A stretch of 64,000 nucleotides of DNA from positions 1 through 64,000 of the forward strand of contig JASAMV010004766.1 of assembly GCA_030248065.1 (NCBI GenBank), given 5' to 3'. Made by a program: the position numbers and the translations under genes. Shown in pieces: positions 1-9,632 of this stretch. Source of the DNA: Rhynchonema sp. JSB1_4 (taxonomy: Eukaryota; Nematoda; Chromadorea; Monhysterida; Xyalidae). Each line of letters starts with the position of its first letter. The stretch's first letter is position 1. The notes under the pieces were generated by a model. It did not search any database and had not been told where the DNA came from. It saw nothing but the letters and a program-made list of their open reading frames with translations.

Positions 1-2
1 GG

Positions 3-1142
3 AACATCTATCTGACGGATCCGGAAGCGATTGCAGTTGCGGAGAAACTGCGTGAGGAGACTGCAAAGAACGACGACATCGATGTACAAGCAGCCAGCAT
101 CGATATGAACCCGCTTGGACTGGATCAGCCAGCAGACAGCTGGGAGTTTTCGAACATCAACGACGATTGGCTGAAAGGAGTGACATCAAGTAAAACAGTT
201 GCCACGCTACGCTGTCTGCACACAGGAGTGAAACAGCGATTTATGTCGACCAAGTGGATGGATCAGTCAGTCAAGGCTATGAATGACGACGTGAACAGCT
301 CGATTGCATCAAAGGATTATCTAACAGACAATTTCGAGCCAGAGATTCAGGAGAACGACATCGAATTCGAATCAGCTCGAGACATCGGACAAGTGGAACC
401 GTTGTTGTTTGCGAGCAAAGGATTGAACGGCAGACTTCCGAACGAGCCGGAGAAGTTGTCCGCATTTGATGTGCTGGAACTGGGTGGAAAAATGTCGAAT
501 CCAGCGAACCCGAGACCATCAGGACAACCACTCTCGTATCCAGAACACATGGAATCCGGCAGGAATCATTGGATGGAACTGTCGCCTCAGGACAAAGCAA
601 AACGAAAAATTGCACCGCCGAACACATATGCCAAGGAGGGATACCATATGTTCGATGAGGATGTCATCATTCCGGTGCTGATGGGCAAGTTCCAAATGGA
701 CGCAGACGTCGTTATCGAGATTATCAGGGATTTGAACGACCAAGTGCCGGACAAGACGAACAAGTTCTTCTATGTGACCAGTGCGATCAACGGCATCATT
801 CGACCGCAAATTGGCTGTAAAACGAAAGGCGCGCAACTGTACTCGTTCTTCATGAGCTACTACATGCTCCAGGTATCACTCGGTCGCCAACTTGGCCGTG
901 TGACCGTCATGCAGACAGTGAGCACGCCTGAGCAATGGATCGAAGCCGAGCAAATGTTGACCAAGTCGATAAAGAACACCGGAGCACTAGGTTGGGATGC
1001 CGAAATGGATCGAATCGATCGCAGCGCACTGGCCGTATTCAAACCGAATTGGGAGTCCAGCATCGGAGAAGGCCGTGGAAAAACGACGCTACTGCGCATC
1101 TGCCTGGACTACATGGTCGAACAGTACAAGTTTCTCCCGTAG
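3..1142 (+). CDS. Giant intronless ORF, N-terminal part (5' end outside window)
   Basis: The reading frame is open from base 3, so the protein begins upstream of the window; the first ATG at 105 is internal. It runs 379 codons to an amber TAG at 1140-1142, and the same frame then stays open for another 1.9 kb, so this is one segment of a larger protein. I recognise no domain. There is no sign of introns, unlike most other genes here, and codon use favours C/G-ending codons. The amber may be a real nonsense mutation, a readthrough stop or a base-call error. Function unknown; an endogenised viral or mobile-element protein is an inference only. Confidence 0.6.
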   Translation, partial: NIYLTDPEAIAVAEKLREETAKNDDIDVQAASIDMNPLGLDQPADSWEFSNINDDWLKGVTSSKTVATLRCLHTGVKQRFMSTKWMDQSVKAMNDDVNSSIASKDYLTDNFEPEIQENDIEFESARDIGQVEPLLFASKGLNGRLPNEPEKLSAFDVLELGGKMSNPANPRPSGQPLSYPEHMESGRNHWMELSPQDKAKRKIAPPNTYAKEGYHMFDEDVIIPVLMGKFQMDADVVIEIIRDLNDQVPDKTNKFFYVTSAINGIIRPQIGCKTKGAQLYSFFMSYYMLQVSLGRQLGRVTVMQTVSTPEQWIEAEQMLTKSIKNTGALGWDAEMDRIDRSALAVFKPNWESSIGEGRGKTTLLRICLDYMVEQYKFLP

Positions 1143-3035
1143 GCATTCCAGCGCGAATTGATGATCAAAACGATCGACTATGTGGAAAGTATTCGATTCA
1201 TCCCGCGCATGGCTTTCGCAATGACGAACGGCGTCGTGTTTCTCGTCGACTCGCGAGCTGTCTTCAGTCAAGGATCAACATTGCTCAGCGAATCGTTCAA
1301 AAGCTTCTGGAACGCCAACTACAGCGGTATCAACGTCGAGTTGTGGAAAAAGTGTGGCATCATCTATGGCTTCGGATTGGCCGGCATGGATGAACGCGCG
1401 TCAATCGACACATTTTGTGTGCCGCTACCGCCACACATGGTCGACATGCAGCACATCGAACCATCGGATGTGCGTATGAACGTCAAGGGACATGGTGCGA
1501 ATCTGGGCGCTGAATCCGTCTTGTGGCTGCACAGCGAAATTCAAAAAGGAAAGAAGGATTTCGGCTATAAGAAACAACTATACAAGTACACGAATCGTCG
1601 CCACGGCAGAGCGACCAGAACGACGTATGGCCGACTGTGCATGCTGGAGAACACATCGAATGTGTTCGCCCCAGGATGGATGCGCGATGCTATCATTCAG
1701 AACGCCGACAACGAATATACGATGCATCTAAACCAGTACCTGTCCAAGGACACGCTCGTCACACTCGACATCGCGTTGATGCAAATGTTGTGCAATCCAG
1801 CGATGTACAACGACAACATCGGCAACCTGATCAACCCAGCGATACAGAAAACGCTTGGGCACATTGAGGAGCAAGGATTGGTTGGACCGATCAGAATTGT
1901 GACTGGAGAAATAGCGGATGACGTCATCAAGGAGTACCGAACTGGAGTCGACAGAACAGGCAGAGTGATCGAATGGGAGAACAACATTGTCGACATCGCC
2001 ATGTGGCAAGCGAAAACCAACATGAAATCGCTACTGGCAAAGCACAACAGCGACATCGCAGCGTCAAACGCACCGCCAACGATTGAACAGTGCGAGTTGA
2101 AAGTGGCCGCGTTTGGAACGGACTTCATCAGAATGCTCACACCGCGTCTGAACATCGAGGTGCTGAAATTGGGAACACAAGGACCACACGTGCCATCGAC
2201 ACTTCGACTACAACTTGCCGTACTGGCAAAGGCACGCCATGCACTTCGTCATTTGATGTGCATCCCGGAATTGTTCCCGCCGCTCAGTCGCGCATCGCAA
2301 GTTGGCAAGTACGGAATCTACAGCAAGACAACGCCAACGGCAGCATTCAGTGTGCTGGTGAATTCGACCAAAATTCGAGCAGCTGGACCAATGGTCGCAC
2401 CGATTCCGAACGAACGCGCTTATCAACGTCACATGTTCCACAGCGCGCCATTGCTCGATGAACTACCGACACGCATGGTTGTGATGGATTCCAGTGGAAT
2501 GCCCGAGCAGTTTGACCAGGACGTCGTGCTATGCATCGCGACGCAGCACAGCGAAACGATGCAGCAACTACTGCGTGTGTACGTCGGTATCTACTCGACG
2601 GAGGATGATTGGCAGAACGAGACATATGGACTGTCGCTGTACAACCAGTTCGAAATGACGCCAACAAAGAACGTCCCACTGGTTCTGTACGCCAAAACGC
2701 TGGAACCGGCACGTCGGATCACGGAATTGTCAATGTCGATGCCGGAATCGAACCTCAACAGCTGGCGAGAGCTGGAACGCGGTAAACAAATCTCAGCAAT
2801 CGGCCAGAACGTGTTCAACATGTTGAAATCGATCGAATGGACACAATACCTGTACTACCACGTACAGATGCTGCGCGAGAAAGTGAAGATGCGCGCATTG
2901 GAACGACTTGTCGGAAATGAGAACTACGGTACGACGATCACGACGATTCAGCAAAAAAGTGCGAGTTGCATTGGACATGGTTATGCCGCCGCCGGAGAAC
3001 GAGCAGATCATCACGGAGGCTGTGCAATGCGATGA
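1143..3035 (+). CDS. Giant intronless ORF, middle part, same frame after the amber codon
   Basis: This continues the frame of the preceding segment immediately after the TAG; the first ATG is 1158 but the open frame includes the codons before it. It is mostly hydrophilic with no transmembrane segment and no family I recognise. It ends at 3035, but its last ~80 nt overlap an ORF in another frame whose composition continues the protein better. The switch point is an A6 run at 2953-2958: one A fewer would join the two frames smoothly. A homopolymer insertion error, a true frameshift mutation or slippage would all explain it. Confidence 0.6.
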   Translation, partial: AFQRELMIKTIDYVESIRFIPRMAFAMTNGVVFLVDSRAVFSQGSTLLSESFKSFWNANYSGINVELWKKCGIIYGFGLAGMDERASIDTFCVPLPPHMVDMQHIEPSDVRMNVKGHGANLGAESVLWLHSEIQKGKKDFGYKKQLYKYTNRRHGRATRTTYGRLCMLENTSNVFAPGWMRDAIIQNADNEYTMHLNQYLSKDTLVTLDIALMQMLCNPAMYNDNIGNLINPAIQKTLGHIEEQGLVGPIRIVTGEIADDVIKEYRTGVDRTGRVIEWENNIVDIAMWQAKTNMKSLLAKHNSDIAASNAPPTIEQCELKVAAFGTDFIRMLTPRLNIEVLKLGTQGPHVPSTLRLQLAVLAKARHALRHLMCIPELFPPLSRASQVGKYGIYSKTTPTAAFSVLVNSTKIRAAGPMVAPIPNERAYQRHMFHSAPLLDELPTRMVVMDSSGMPEQFDQDVVLCIATQHSETMQQLLRVYVGIYSTEDDWQNETYGLSLYNQFEMTPTKNVPLVLYAKTLEPARRITELSMSMPESNLNSWRELERGKQISAIGQNVFNMLKSIEWTQYLYYHVQMLREKVKMRALERLVGNENYGTTITTIQQKSASCIGHGYAAAGERADHHGGCAMR

Positions 3036-6000
3036 GAAATCACCGGCTGTGTTGGCTCACATCTTGCCAAGGGACATCCCACTGACTCACAGCCGCGAGA
3101 CCGATCGAGGAATCTATACGTCGGACAATTCATCGCGTGATAAGAACTTCGACGGCTTCACATTCATGCGTCGTGAGGACAAACCACTGTCATATCTGAA
3201 CTACCATCGTAGGCAGACATCGCATATGCTCAACGTGATCGGCATACAGTACAAACTGGAGAACATGGTCGAAAATCGAGCACAACGCGACTGGTACGAC
3301 ACGCAAGTGGAGGCCTACAAGACGCGTGTGCGTCGAATCTGCAAAGCGTACGACAGCATCATGGGCCAGGAACGATTCCAAGTTGGCAACGCGTACATCG
3401 TCGGTGAACTGCCACCGGTACGTCGTGGTGCTGTGGAGACCGATCTTCCGAACATCGACACTGGAGTCGCGACTGACACGCTACAGTCGCTGATGGTCGC
3501 GTACGCGTCGGGCGCACAACAAAACCCGACTCAGAACGTCGTCATGCCAGTCAGCTTGCTGTCCAACTTGATTACGCATCAAGCGAACGTCGACCCGTCG
3601 CTCCAGCCGACAGCTGGAAGCCAGGAGGAAGATCGCGAAAAACGCATCAAAATCGTTGAGGACTCGCAGGCACGTCGCATCCAGGACTCTGGCGAGAAAC
3701 AATTCCGCAATAGAACGTTCAAACGTGACGAGGTACCGTTTTCGGACGATGAAATCGACATGGTGATCACTGCCGCCGAACAGTCGTTGAAACAACTGAA
3801 AAAGGAGTTTACGGCGCAGAAAGGCAAAAAGGAGCAGCAGACGAAGATGAACATGTATCTCATGCTGCAGACGTTCGAACTGGCGCAGGCAAAACACCCG
3901 GAATTGTGGCAACTGAAAGGATCGCATTTCATTCGACTGATGAAACTGCTGAAGGGAATGTACGACAACATCAACATTGGCATCAAACCGACACCAACGA
4001 CTACAATTCTATCGGCAGTGGGTGAACCGAACCACTTCGAAAAGAACCTGCGCATGGAGGACAACCCTTCGTGGTCGAACGTCGTTGGATGGCATTCAGT
4101 AGCCACCAACATGAACCCGAGCCGACCTACACCGTATCAAGTGGTCATGGACTACAAGTTGAGTTTGAACCACAAGCAGCAGCAAATGTTCGAAACGTTC
4201 TTCAATCATCTGGCTGCGCACTACCAGCAATTGGTGACCACACAGGAGCCGCCAAAACCGGATCAGTTCGCCGCGATTCTGCATCAGACGGCGCTCAGGA
4301 TGAACACCACGCCAGAGGAACTACTGCGTATGCTTGTGCCCATCATTCAGGAACAACAGCGTCAATCGTCGTCTGAACAGAGTCGTCCGTCTTCGTCACG
4401 TGACACCACGCACACCAGACCAGTATCGCGACAGCAGGAAACGGAACAAGTGTCGGATACGTCAACACGCCCGACTCCGTCCACTACTCCCGTACTGCGA
4501 ACTGCAGTCGAACTGCTGCCGGATCAGATCGATGAGAAGAATAACGTGGTCTGGATCGATTTTGAACATCTGGAACAGCAGGAAAAGAAATATGTCGATG
4601 CATGGAAGGACAGAACGCAGCCGTTGCGAGTGCGTGCAAAGAGACGTGACTGGGACTCAGATTTGGCGTCATCAGCCATCAACATTCGAGGAGAACGTCA
4701 AATGGATACTTGGTTGGAGTACAAGTTCTACTTGACCGAGTCGCAATCGAACGACGAACGCAAGACTTGGGACACCGGCTATGAATCGTGTGTATTCGAC
4801 TTGGCGAAGAACCCGTTGGGTTCTTCTGTGGTGAACAACCAGACGCTGACATTGAACATGCCGGACATGCGTCGATTACTGCACGTCGCTATCTATGTGT
4901 GCGTTCGTTGCAACACGCCGTTGACTCATGGAACGACAGATTGTCTGCGATGCACGGAGCCAACGACATCGGAGAACGGCCAGTTTCTCGACGTGACGAA
5001 CCTGCATGGAACACCACCTGGAACGCAACCAACGCTGGGAGCAGAAGTGGCTGGCTTCCCAGGCAGATCGCGACAGAAAGGAACGGCTTGGTGGTGTGTC
5101 GTCAACAAATCGTGGTTCCCGACATTCACCCAATATGAACGCGAACTGTGGACTTGCGTCAATCAAAAGTTGAACATCATGAAGGAAGCACGTCAAGAAT
5201 ACCCTGACGCCTGCATCGTGTTCTGTGCGAAACCACGTCGCTCGTACAACGAACTGGTGCAAATTGTGACGAAACACAAGGAGCTGACAGGAAAATGGCC
5301 GATGGATCTCGGTGAAGACCACGCCACCATTCTGACGCACTTCAATATGTTCACATTGAGTGACGAACTGCAGGCCATTCTGGGTGCGAATAAGAAATTG
5401 GACTATCGAATGAACGTCAGGACCGAATACCAGAATCTACCAACACCAGATCCGCACATTCAGGAGGCGTACTGCAGAATCTGCATGAACTACCACATCA
5501 CGGATTGCTGCGCGCTATTCAAGGAGTTCTTCAACAAGTTGTGGTACGAGGAACCGAACGGCCAAGTGAATCGACTGTTGACTGGTACGGAGTTCCATTT
5601 CATCTATATCTGCACGTCGATGGTGGTCATGGGTTTTAAGAACCCGATCACGAAACGCTATCAGATCAAGCCGCCTATGGAACCGACACCGAACGACCAC
5701 ATGGCTCGATGGGAACGACTGACCACGTCAGATGGACGTTGGATCGAGAACGCATGCAAGGCACGTTTGGCTGAACTAAAGGAGAACAACGCGTATCTGA
5801 AGCGACACAAGTCAGGATTGAAATGTATCGACACAGGAACGCTGGAAATTGAACGTCAGGCCGATACCGCTCAGTTGTCGGGTCGACAACTTGAAACCCG
5901 CGGGGGAAGGGATGATCGTGGCAGAGCGGCTCGCTCAGAGTCACGAACGACCACGCGATCGGATGGCTCGTCACGCGACCCAGGAACGTCGTCACGTGAC

Positions 6001-6447
6001 ATGACAACTACGTCAACGACTGGAACGTCCAGCCGTGGAACCCGTGTCGACCGTGACCCGTCGCGTCATCGCTTCGGTGATTCGCTACGTGAACGTCCCC
6101 GTCGCCGCAGTCGTAGCGGTAGTCGAGACAGCCGTGTGAGCCGAACGTCGCAACAGGAATCGAGTCGAGGTCGCCGCACGTCGCCGGCGCCTCCACGTCG
6201 CTCACGACGTGAACAGCAGGAACAAACGTTGGTGTCAGTCACCCAGGAGGAAGCGAATCGACTGAATCCCAGGGATATTGAACGCGGACCGAATGGAGAA
6301 CTGTACCGTCGAGTGGATCCACGCGATCGTAGTCGCGGAACGACGCGTCGTCACTCGCCGTCGCGCTCAGTGACGCGCACATCGCCGAAACGTGGTCGTC
6401 GGAGCAGTGAACAACGTCGCTCGCGAACGCCGCCGCGACGCAGGTAG
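2908..6447 (+). CDS. Giant intronless ORF, C-terminal part with Cys clusters and RS/RD-rich tail
   Basis: This is an open frame of 1179 codons; the real protein probably enters it at the A6 run near 2955 rather than at the ATG at 2908. Visible features are a Lys/Gln-rich helical stretch around residues 280-330, a Ser/Thr/Gln-rich linker around 500-540, two possible metal-binding Cys clusters (CVRC...CLRC near residue 665 and CRIC...CC near 855), and a C-terminal ~170 residues very rich in Arg, Ser, Asp and Thr with RS and RD dipeptides. Such tails bind RNA or mediate assembly in splicing factors and nucleocapsids, but that role here is inference. Stop TAG at 6445-6447. Family unknown. Confidence 0.65.
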   Translation: MSEMRTTVRRSRRFSKKVRVALDMVMPPPENEQIITEAVQCDEKSPAVLAHILPRDIPLTHSRETDRGIYTSDNSSRDKNFDGFTFMRREDKPLSYLNYHRRQTSHMLNVIGIQYKLENMVENRAQRDWYDTQVEAYKTRVRRICKAYDSIMGQERFQVGNAYIVGELPPVRRGAVETDLPNIDTGVATDTLQSLMVAYASGAQQNPTQNVVMPVSLLSNLITHQANVDPSLQPTAGSQEEDREKRIKIVEDSQARRIQDSGEKQFRNRTFKRDEVPFSDDEIDMVITAAEQSLKQLKKEFTAQKGKKEQQTKMNMYLMLQTFELAQAKHPELWQLKGSHFIRLMKLLKGMYDNINIGIKPTPTTTILSAVGEPNHFEKNLRMEDNPSWSNVVGWHSVATNMNPSRPTPYQVVMDYKLSLNHKQQQMFETFFNHLAAHYQQLVTTQEPPKPDQFAAILHQTALRMNTTPEELLRMLVPIIQEQQRQSSSEQSRPSSSRDTTHTRPVSRQQETEQVSDTSTRPTPSTTPVLRTAVELLPDQIDEKNNVVWIDFEHLEQQEKKYVDAWKDRTQPLRVRAKRRDWDSDLASSAINIRGERQMDTWLEYKFYLTESQSNDERKTWDTGYESCVFDLAKNPLGSSVVNNQTLTLNMPDMRRLLHVAIYVCVRCNTPLTHGTTDCLRCTEPTTSENGQFLDVTNLHGTPPGTQPTLGAEVAGFPGRSRQKGTAWWCVVNKSWFPTFTQYERELWTCVNQKLNIMKEARQEYPDACIVFCAKPRRSYNELVQIVTKHKELTGKWPMDLGEDHATILTHFNMFTLSDELQAILGANKKLDYRMNVRTEYQNLPTPDPHIQEAYCRICMNYHITDCCALFKEFFNKLWYEEPNGQVNRLLTGTEFHFIYICTSMVVMGFKNPITKRYQIKPPMEPTPNDHMARWERLTTSDGRWIENACKARLAELKENNAYLKRHKSGLKCIDTGTLEIERQADTAQLSGRQLETRGGRDDRGRAARSESRTTTRSDGSSRDPGTSSRDMTTTSTTGTSSRGTRVDRDPSRHRFGDSLRERPRRRSRSGSRDSRVSRTSQQESSRGRRTSPAPPRRSRREQQEQTLVSVTQEEANRLNPRDIERGPNGELYRRVDPRDRSRGTTRRHSPSRSVTRTSPKRGRRSSEQRRSRTPPRRR

Positions 6448-8250
6448 CCTGATTCGTCAAGGAAAATCCTGATGGTGCATAATGCCACAGGTGGGGTTCT
6501 CGCAACCTCGTACATCGTTATCTCGATATCGCCTACTAACATCGTTATTTTCGCCGTTGAACGTCATGTCTTCATATTCTTCTATTTTCTTCGTCATGAA
6601 CGTCTCGCTACGTCATTTTCTACTTTTACCGATTTGTACGTCGAATTGGTCGCAAGGATCACCGGCCGTCGCAAGGACGAACGTCTGGTGGAATCCTCAC
6701 ATTTATATCGTGTATTCATTTTGTATCGATTCTTCTGTGTTTGTCGTGTTTGCTACTGTTTTTGTCTTCGTTGTTACCGTCATTTTATCGTAAACATTAC
6801 CTCGTTATCGCAAACGCATTCCGTCATTTTTTTCTCGTCTCGTTTCTCCGTGAGCTTTCTGAATCATCTCTTCGTTTTCTCTCTTTGTTCTCTGTGTAAG
6901 TGTCTCTCGTAATTGTGTTGAACGCACCAAACTGGTTTCTCTTGCGTCATCTCGTTTTTACTGTGTTCTTAGTGTTTGTTTCTCGTGTTGTCGTTTTGTT
7001 GCGTTTTGTAGTTTGTGTACCGTTAGTAGTTCGCGTTAGTAGTTGTGTTTTGTGTTTGTCGTTTGCCGTTAGTTTATTCTGTGTGTGCTTTGTTCGTTTT
7101 TTCTTGCCGCCGTAGTTTCGTTCAGCCGTTATTTTATTTTGTGTTACAGTCAAAAGTCAAATTCATCGGTAGTCATCGGTAGGCATCGGTAGGCATCGGT
7201 AAGTAGTCATCGGTAGTTCAACGCATCACAGCCCCGCATCTCCCATGTCGCGATGACTGAACTGCCGTATTCGAGCCCGTAATATTGTCCTTCATCAACT
7301 TCGATTTAATCATCGATTTTCCCCCCTGGACTTTCGACGGCATAATTCATGAACTGAGGAGGGGTGGCTCGAAACGTCTTGCGCCAAAGTAGAGCCCGCC
7401 TTAAGTGGCAAGCCTGGTCCTCCTTCCCTCATGCCGTCTCCATGGTTCGATCTTCCCATCATCAAATCAATTCCAATCTCATCAACCCAATCCAATTCAA
7501 ATTCAATCCATCAACGATCGAACAGTGGCTCATTCTATCTCTCGTCGCCTTCTATGTTGGTCGACAGCCACAACTCTATTCTACAACCGTAATCGCCTTC
7601 CGTGTCGTAAATATCGTGTTATTGATGTTGGCTACGAATTCTCGCGTCATCTTAAATGAACGTTTCCGTCGTCTCTACGTCCGTTTTATCGTCGGCTTCG
7701 CAGGGGCTCGCCAAACTTGGTCCGTGGGAGATGTGGCCGGCTTGAACAAAGTCCTCCCCTGGCTGAGGCAGAAAGAAAAGAAAGAGATTCGCTCGGTGAC
7801 TTTTAGGTGTTCTCTTGTGTTTTTCGTGTGTGTTTTGGATTCTGTGAGACTGCGCTAACCCGTATTGATAAACGTGATATCGAGAACTGACAAGTGGGAT
7901 CGATCTGTGGACGTGAAAGGCGTGAATCGCAACCCCGGAGTGGACCGCGCGTCACTCGGCGGGGCCTTTTGTGAAGGTTTGGATTTTGAGTGTTTTGTGT
8001 GTTTGACCGTGTTTGAAGCTTAGGAAGCCGCACCCCGTCGCCAGTCACGCCGGTCGGGCCTTCCCGTGTCGTGCAAGGCCGTATCGTTGGGTGAGGAAGC
8101 CGTGTGGAGTGCCGCCTCGCCCTACGATTACATTTTCACTGAGCCTTGGTGAACGATTTGTCACAATGATGATAGTGCCCCTTATCTGGAATCGATCACA
8201 ACAAATAAGCAGAACTGCTTTTGGTTCTGGTTAAAACTTACGGTTGCGCT
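6448..8250. other. Non-coding, G/T-rich low-complexity region
   Basis: The stretch from about 6590 to 7150 is strongly biased to G and T on the + strand (many CGTTTT, TTTGTC, TTCGTC words), followed by a short tandem repeat and then a balanced-composition segment. Open frames here are short and biased by the composition. I see no gene I can support. It may be the 3' flank of the giant ORF and the upstream region of the older polymerase gene. Confidence 0.5.
7164..7216 (+). repeat. Short tandem repeat, unit CATCGGTAG/GG
   Basis: Five near-identical copies of a 9-10 base unit (CATCGGTAG with T or G spacers) lie in tandem, one of them separated by an AAGTAG spacer. Copy number is too low to call a satellite. 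Confidence 0.8.
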
Positions 8251-8350
8251 GACCGCCATGAAGGGGGTAGATTGCATGCGAAGCATAACGGAGACTTTTC
8301 CGATGTTTGTTAACGTTTTGCAATTTAAAAAATCTGCATCTTTTTGCAGC

Positions 8351-9404
8351 ATGGCCAAACAATACTCAGTGCCGGAAACGTGCACGCAGAATCTAGCGGC
8401 AGCGCGCAGCGAGGGCTCGTTGCGGTACATGATTCATCGACGATTTGTGGAAAATCTGACCGAAGCTGGACAGAATTTCGATGATTATGTGCAACAGGCG
8501 GTCGATTCGCGGTTAGTTTTGTTTATTTTTTTTGATGATTCTCTAGAAATTTGGACAGATCAATATTGAAAAATGTTTTGATGTCAGTTGGCCACGGTAG
8601 ATACGACAAACTCCAATTGCCGGTTCTAAGGTCGTCCTTAGATTCTAAACCTACCGGACCTTGCTCGAAACAAGTCTAAAATTTTCAACAACAATCGGTG
8701 TGTGACTCACAGCGGTTGCACAGCGTCCGGTTACACTCACATTGACGATGTGTAGGTTGCACCGGCTGACTTTGATAAAAGCAGGCTTAAGCGAACTTTT
8801 TTGGACACTTCCACTTCTGCGCACGAAAAAACGTAGGTCCGTTACAGTCCGGTGTTGATATCAACCCTTCTGCGTCTGTTAATGGTCAATAACGTCCCCG
8901 ACGAGGCCCTCAAGTGGGCGTGCCACTATGACGTACAATATGTCGCTTTGCCCGAACGAATGCGCAACGCGTTTGACAGATTCGATTATGAGACAAAGTT
9001 GGCGCAAAGTGTGAGCAGGCGAAGGTTGGTAATGCCTCTTTCAGTCAACTTTATCCGTGAGAGAGGTTTTTTGAAACAAACTCTGCAAAATAAACAGGTT
9101 CTCCAACCCTGCTTTTTGCCGTCGAATCTCTCTGAATAATATTGTCATAATGAATGAAATGCAAAGTTCAGGGCTCATGTTGGTACCATAAAAAGGGTCG
9201 CCTGTTAGCAACTAGACATATTTTGTTTCCACATAACTGTTTTAGGACAAAATCAACACCAAATTTAGCTCAACCGACGAGCGAAATAATGGCAGTACGC
9301 AAACAGACGAGTTGGTCGAACCGGGATGTTTAACTTTGCCGAAGGATTTATTTGACCGCGTCGTGATTGTGGACAATTATGTGAAACTGCAGCAATGTGT
9401 TAAG
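8351..9404 (+). pseudogene. Outer family B DNA polymerase, N-terminal exons (degenerate)
   Basis: Three open segments with plausible splice borders lie in line on the + strand: 8351-8511 (donor GTTAGT), ~8852-9024 (donor GTTGGT) and 9246-9404 (TTTAG acceptor, GTGAGG donor). They precede clear polymerase exons at 11382-12154 and I take them as its 5' end, although none has a recognisable motif. The predicted phase between the second and third segment does not match the longest frame, so either a splice site is mis-chosen or the gene is decayed. The intron after 9404 is occupied by a foldback repeat. Assignment to the polymerase rests on position and strand only. Confidence 0.4.
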
Positions 9405-9632
9405 GTGAGGACACAAAGCAAATGACTCTCGGTCTATTGTAAATTAGAATTCTGATGCAGTTTTGAAGATAGTGGTGGTGGTTGCTATGTTGCTGCAACG
9501 TGAACGGCAGTATGCATGACTCGTCATGGTCAGATGTGGGGTTGGAAAGATGTCGGGTGCCAAAAAGTGTATTTTATTTTATTTGTAGGGTGTTTTAGAA
9601 CCCAACATCCGACACTTACGGTTCAAAACATC

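Noticed and set aside
935..1393. Overlapping ORF inside the giant ORF
   Set aside because: Shadow frame; the primary frame has consistent codon use through the region.
6900..7115. Phe/Val-rich ORF as a membrane protein
   Set aside because: The hydrophobic residues come from G/T-rich DNA across ~550 bp; no conserved or start features.
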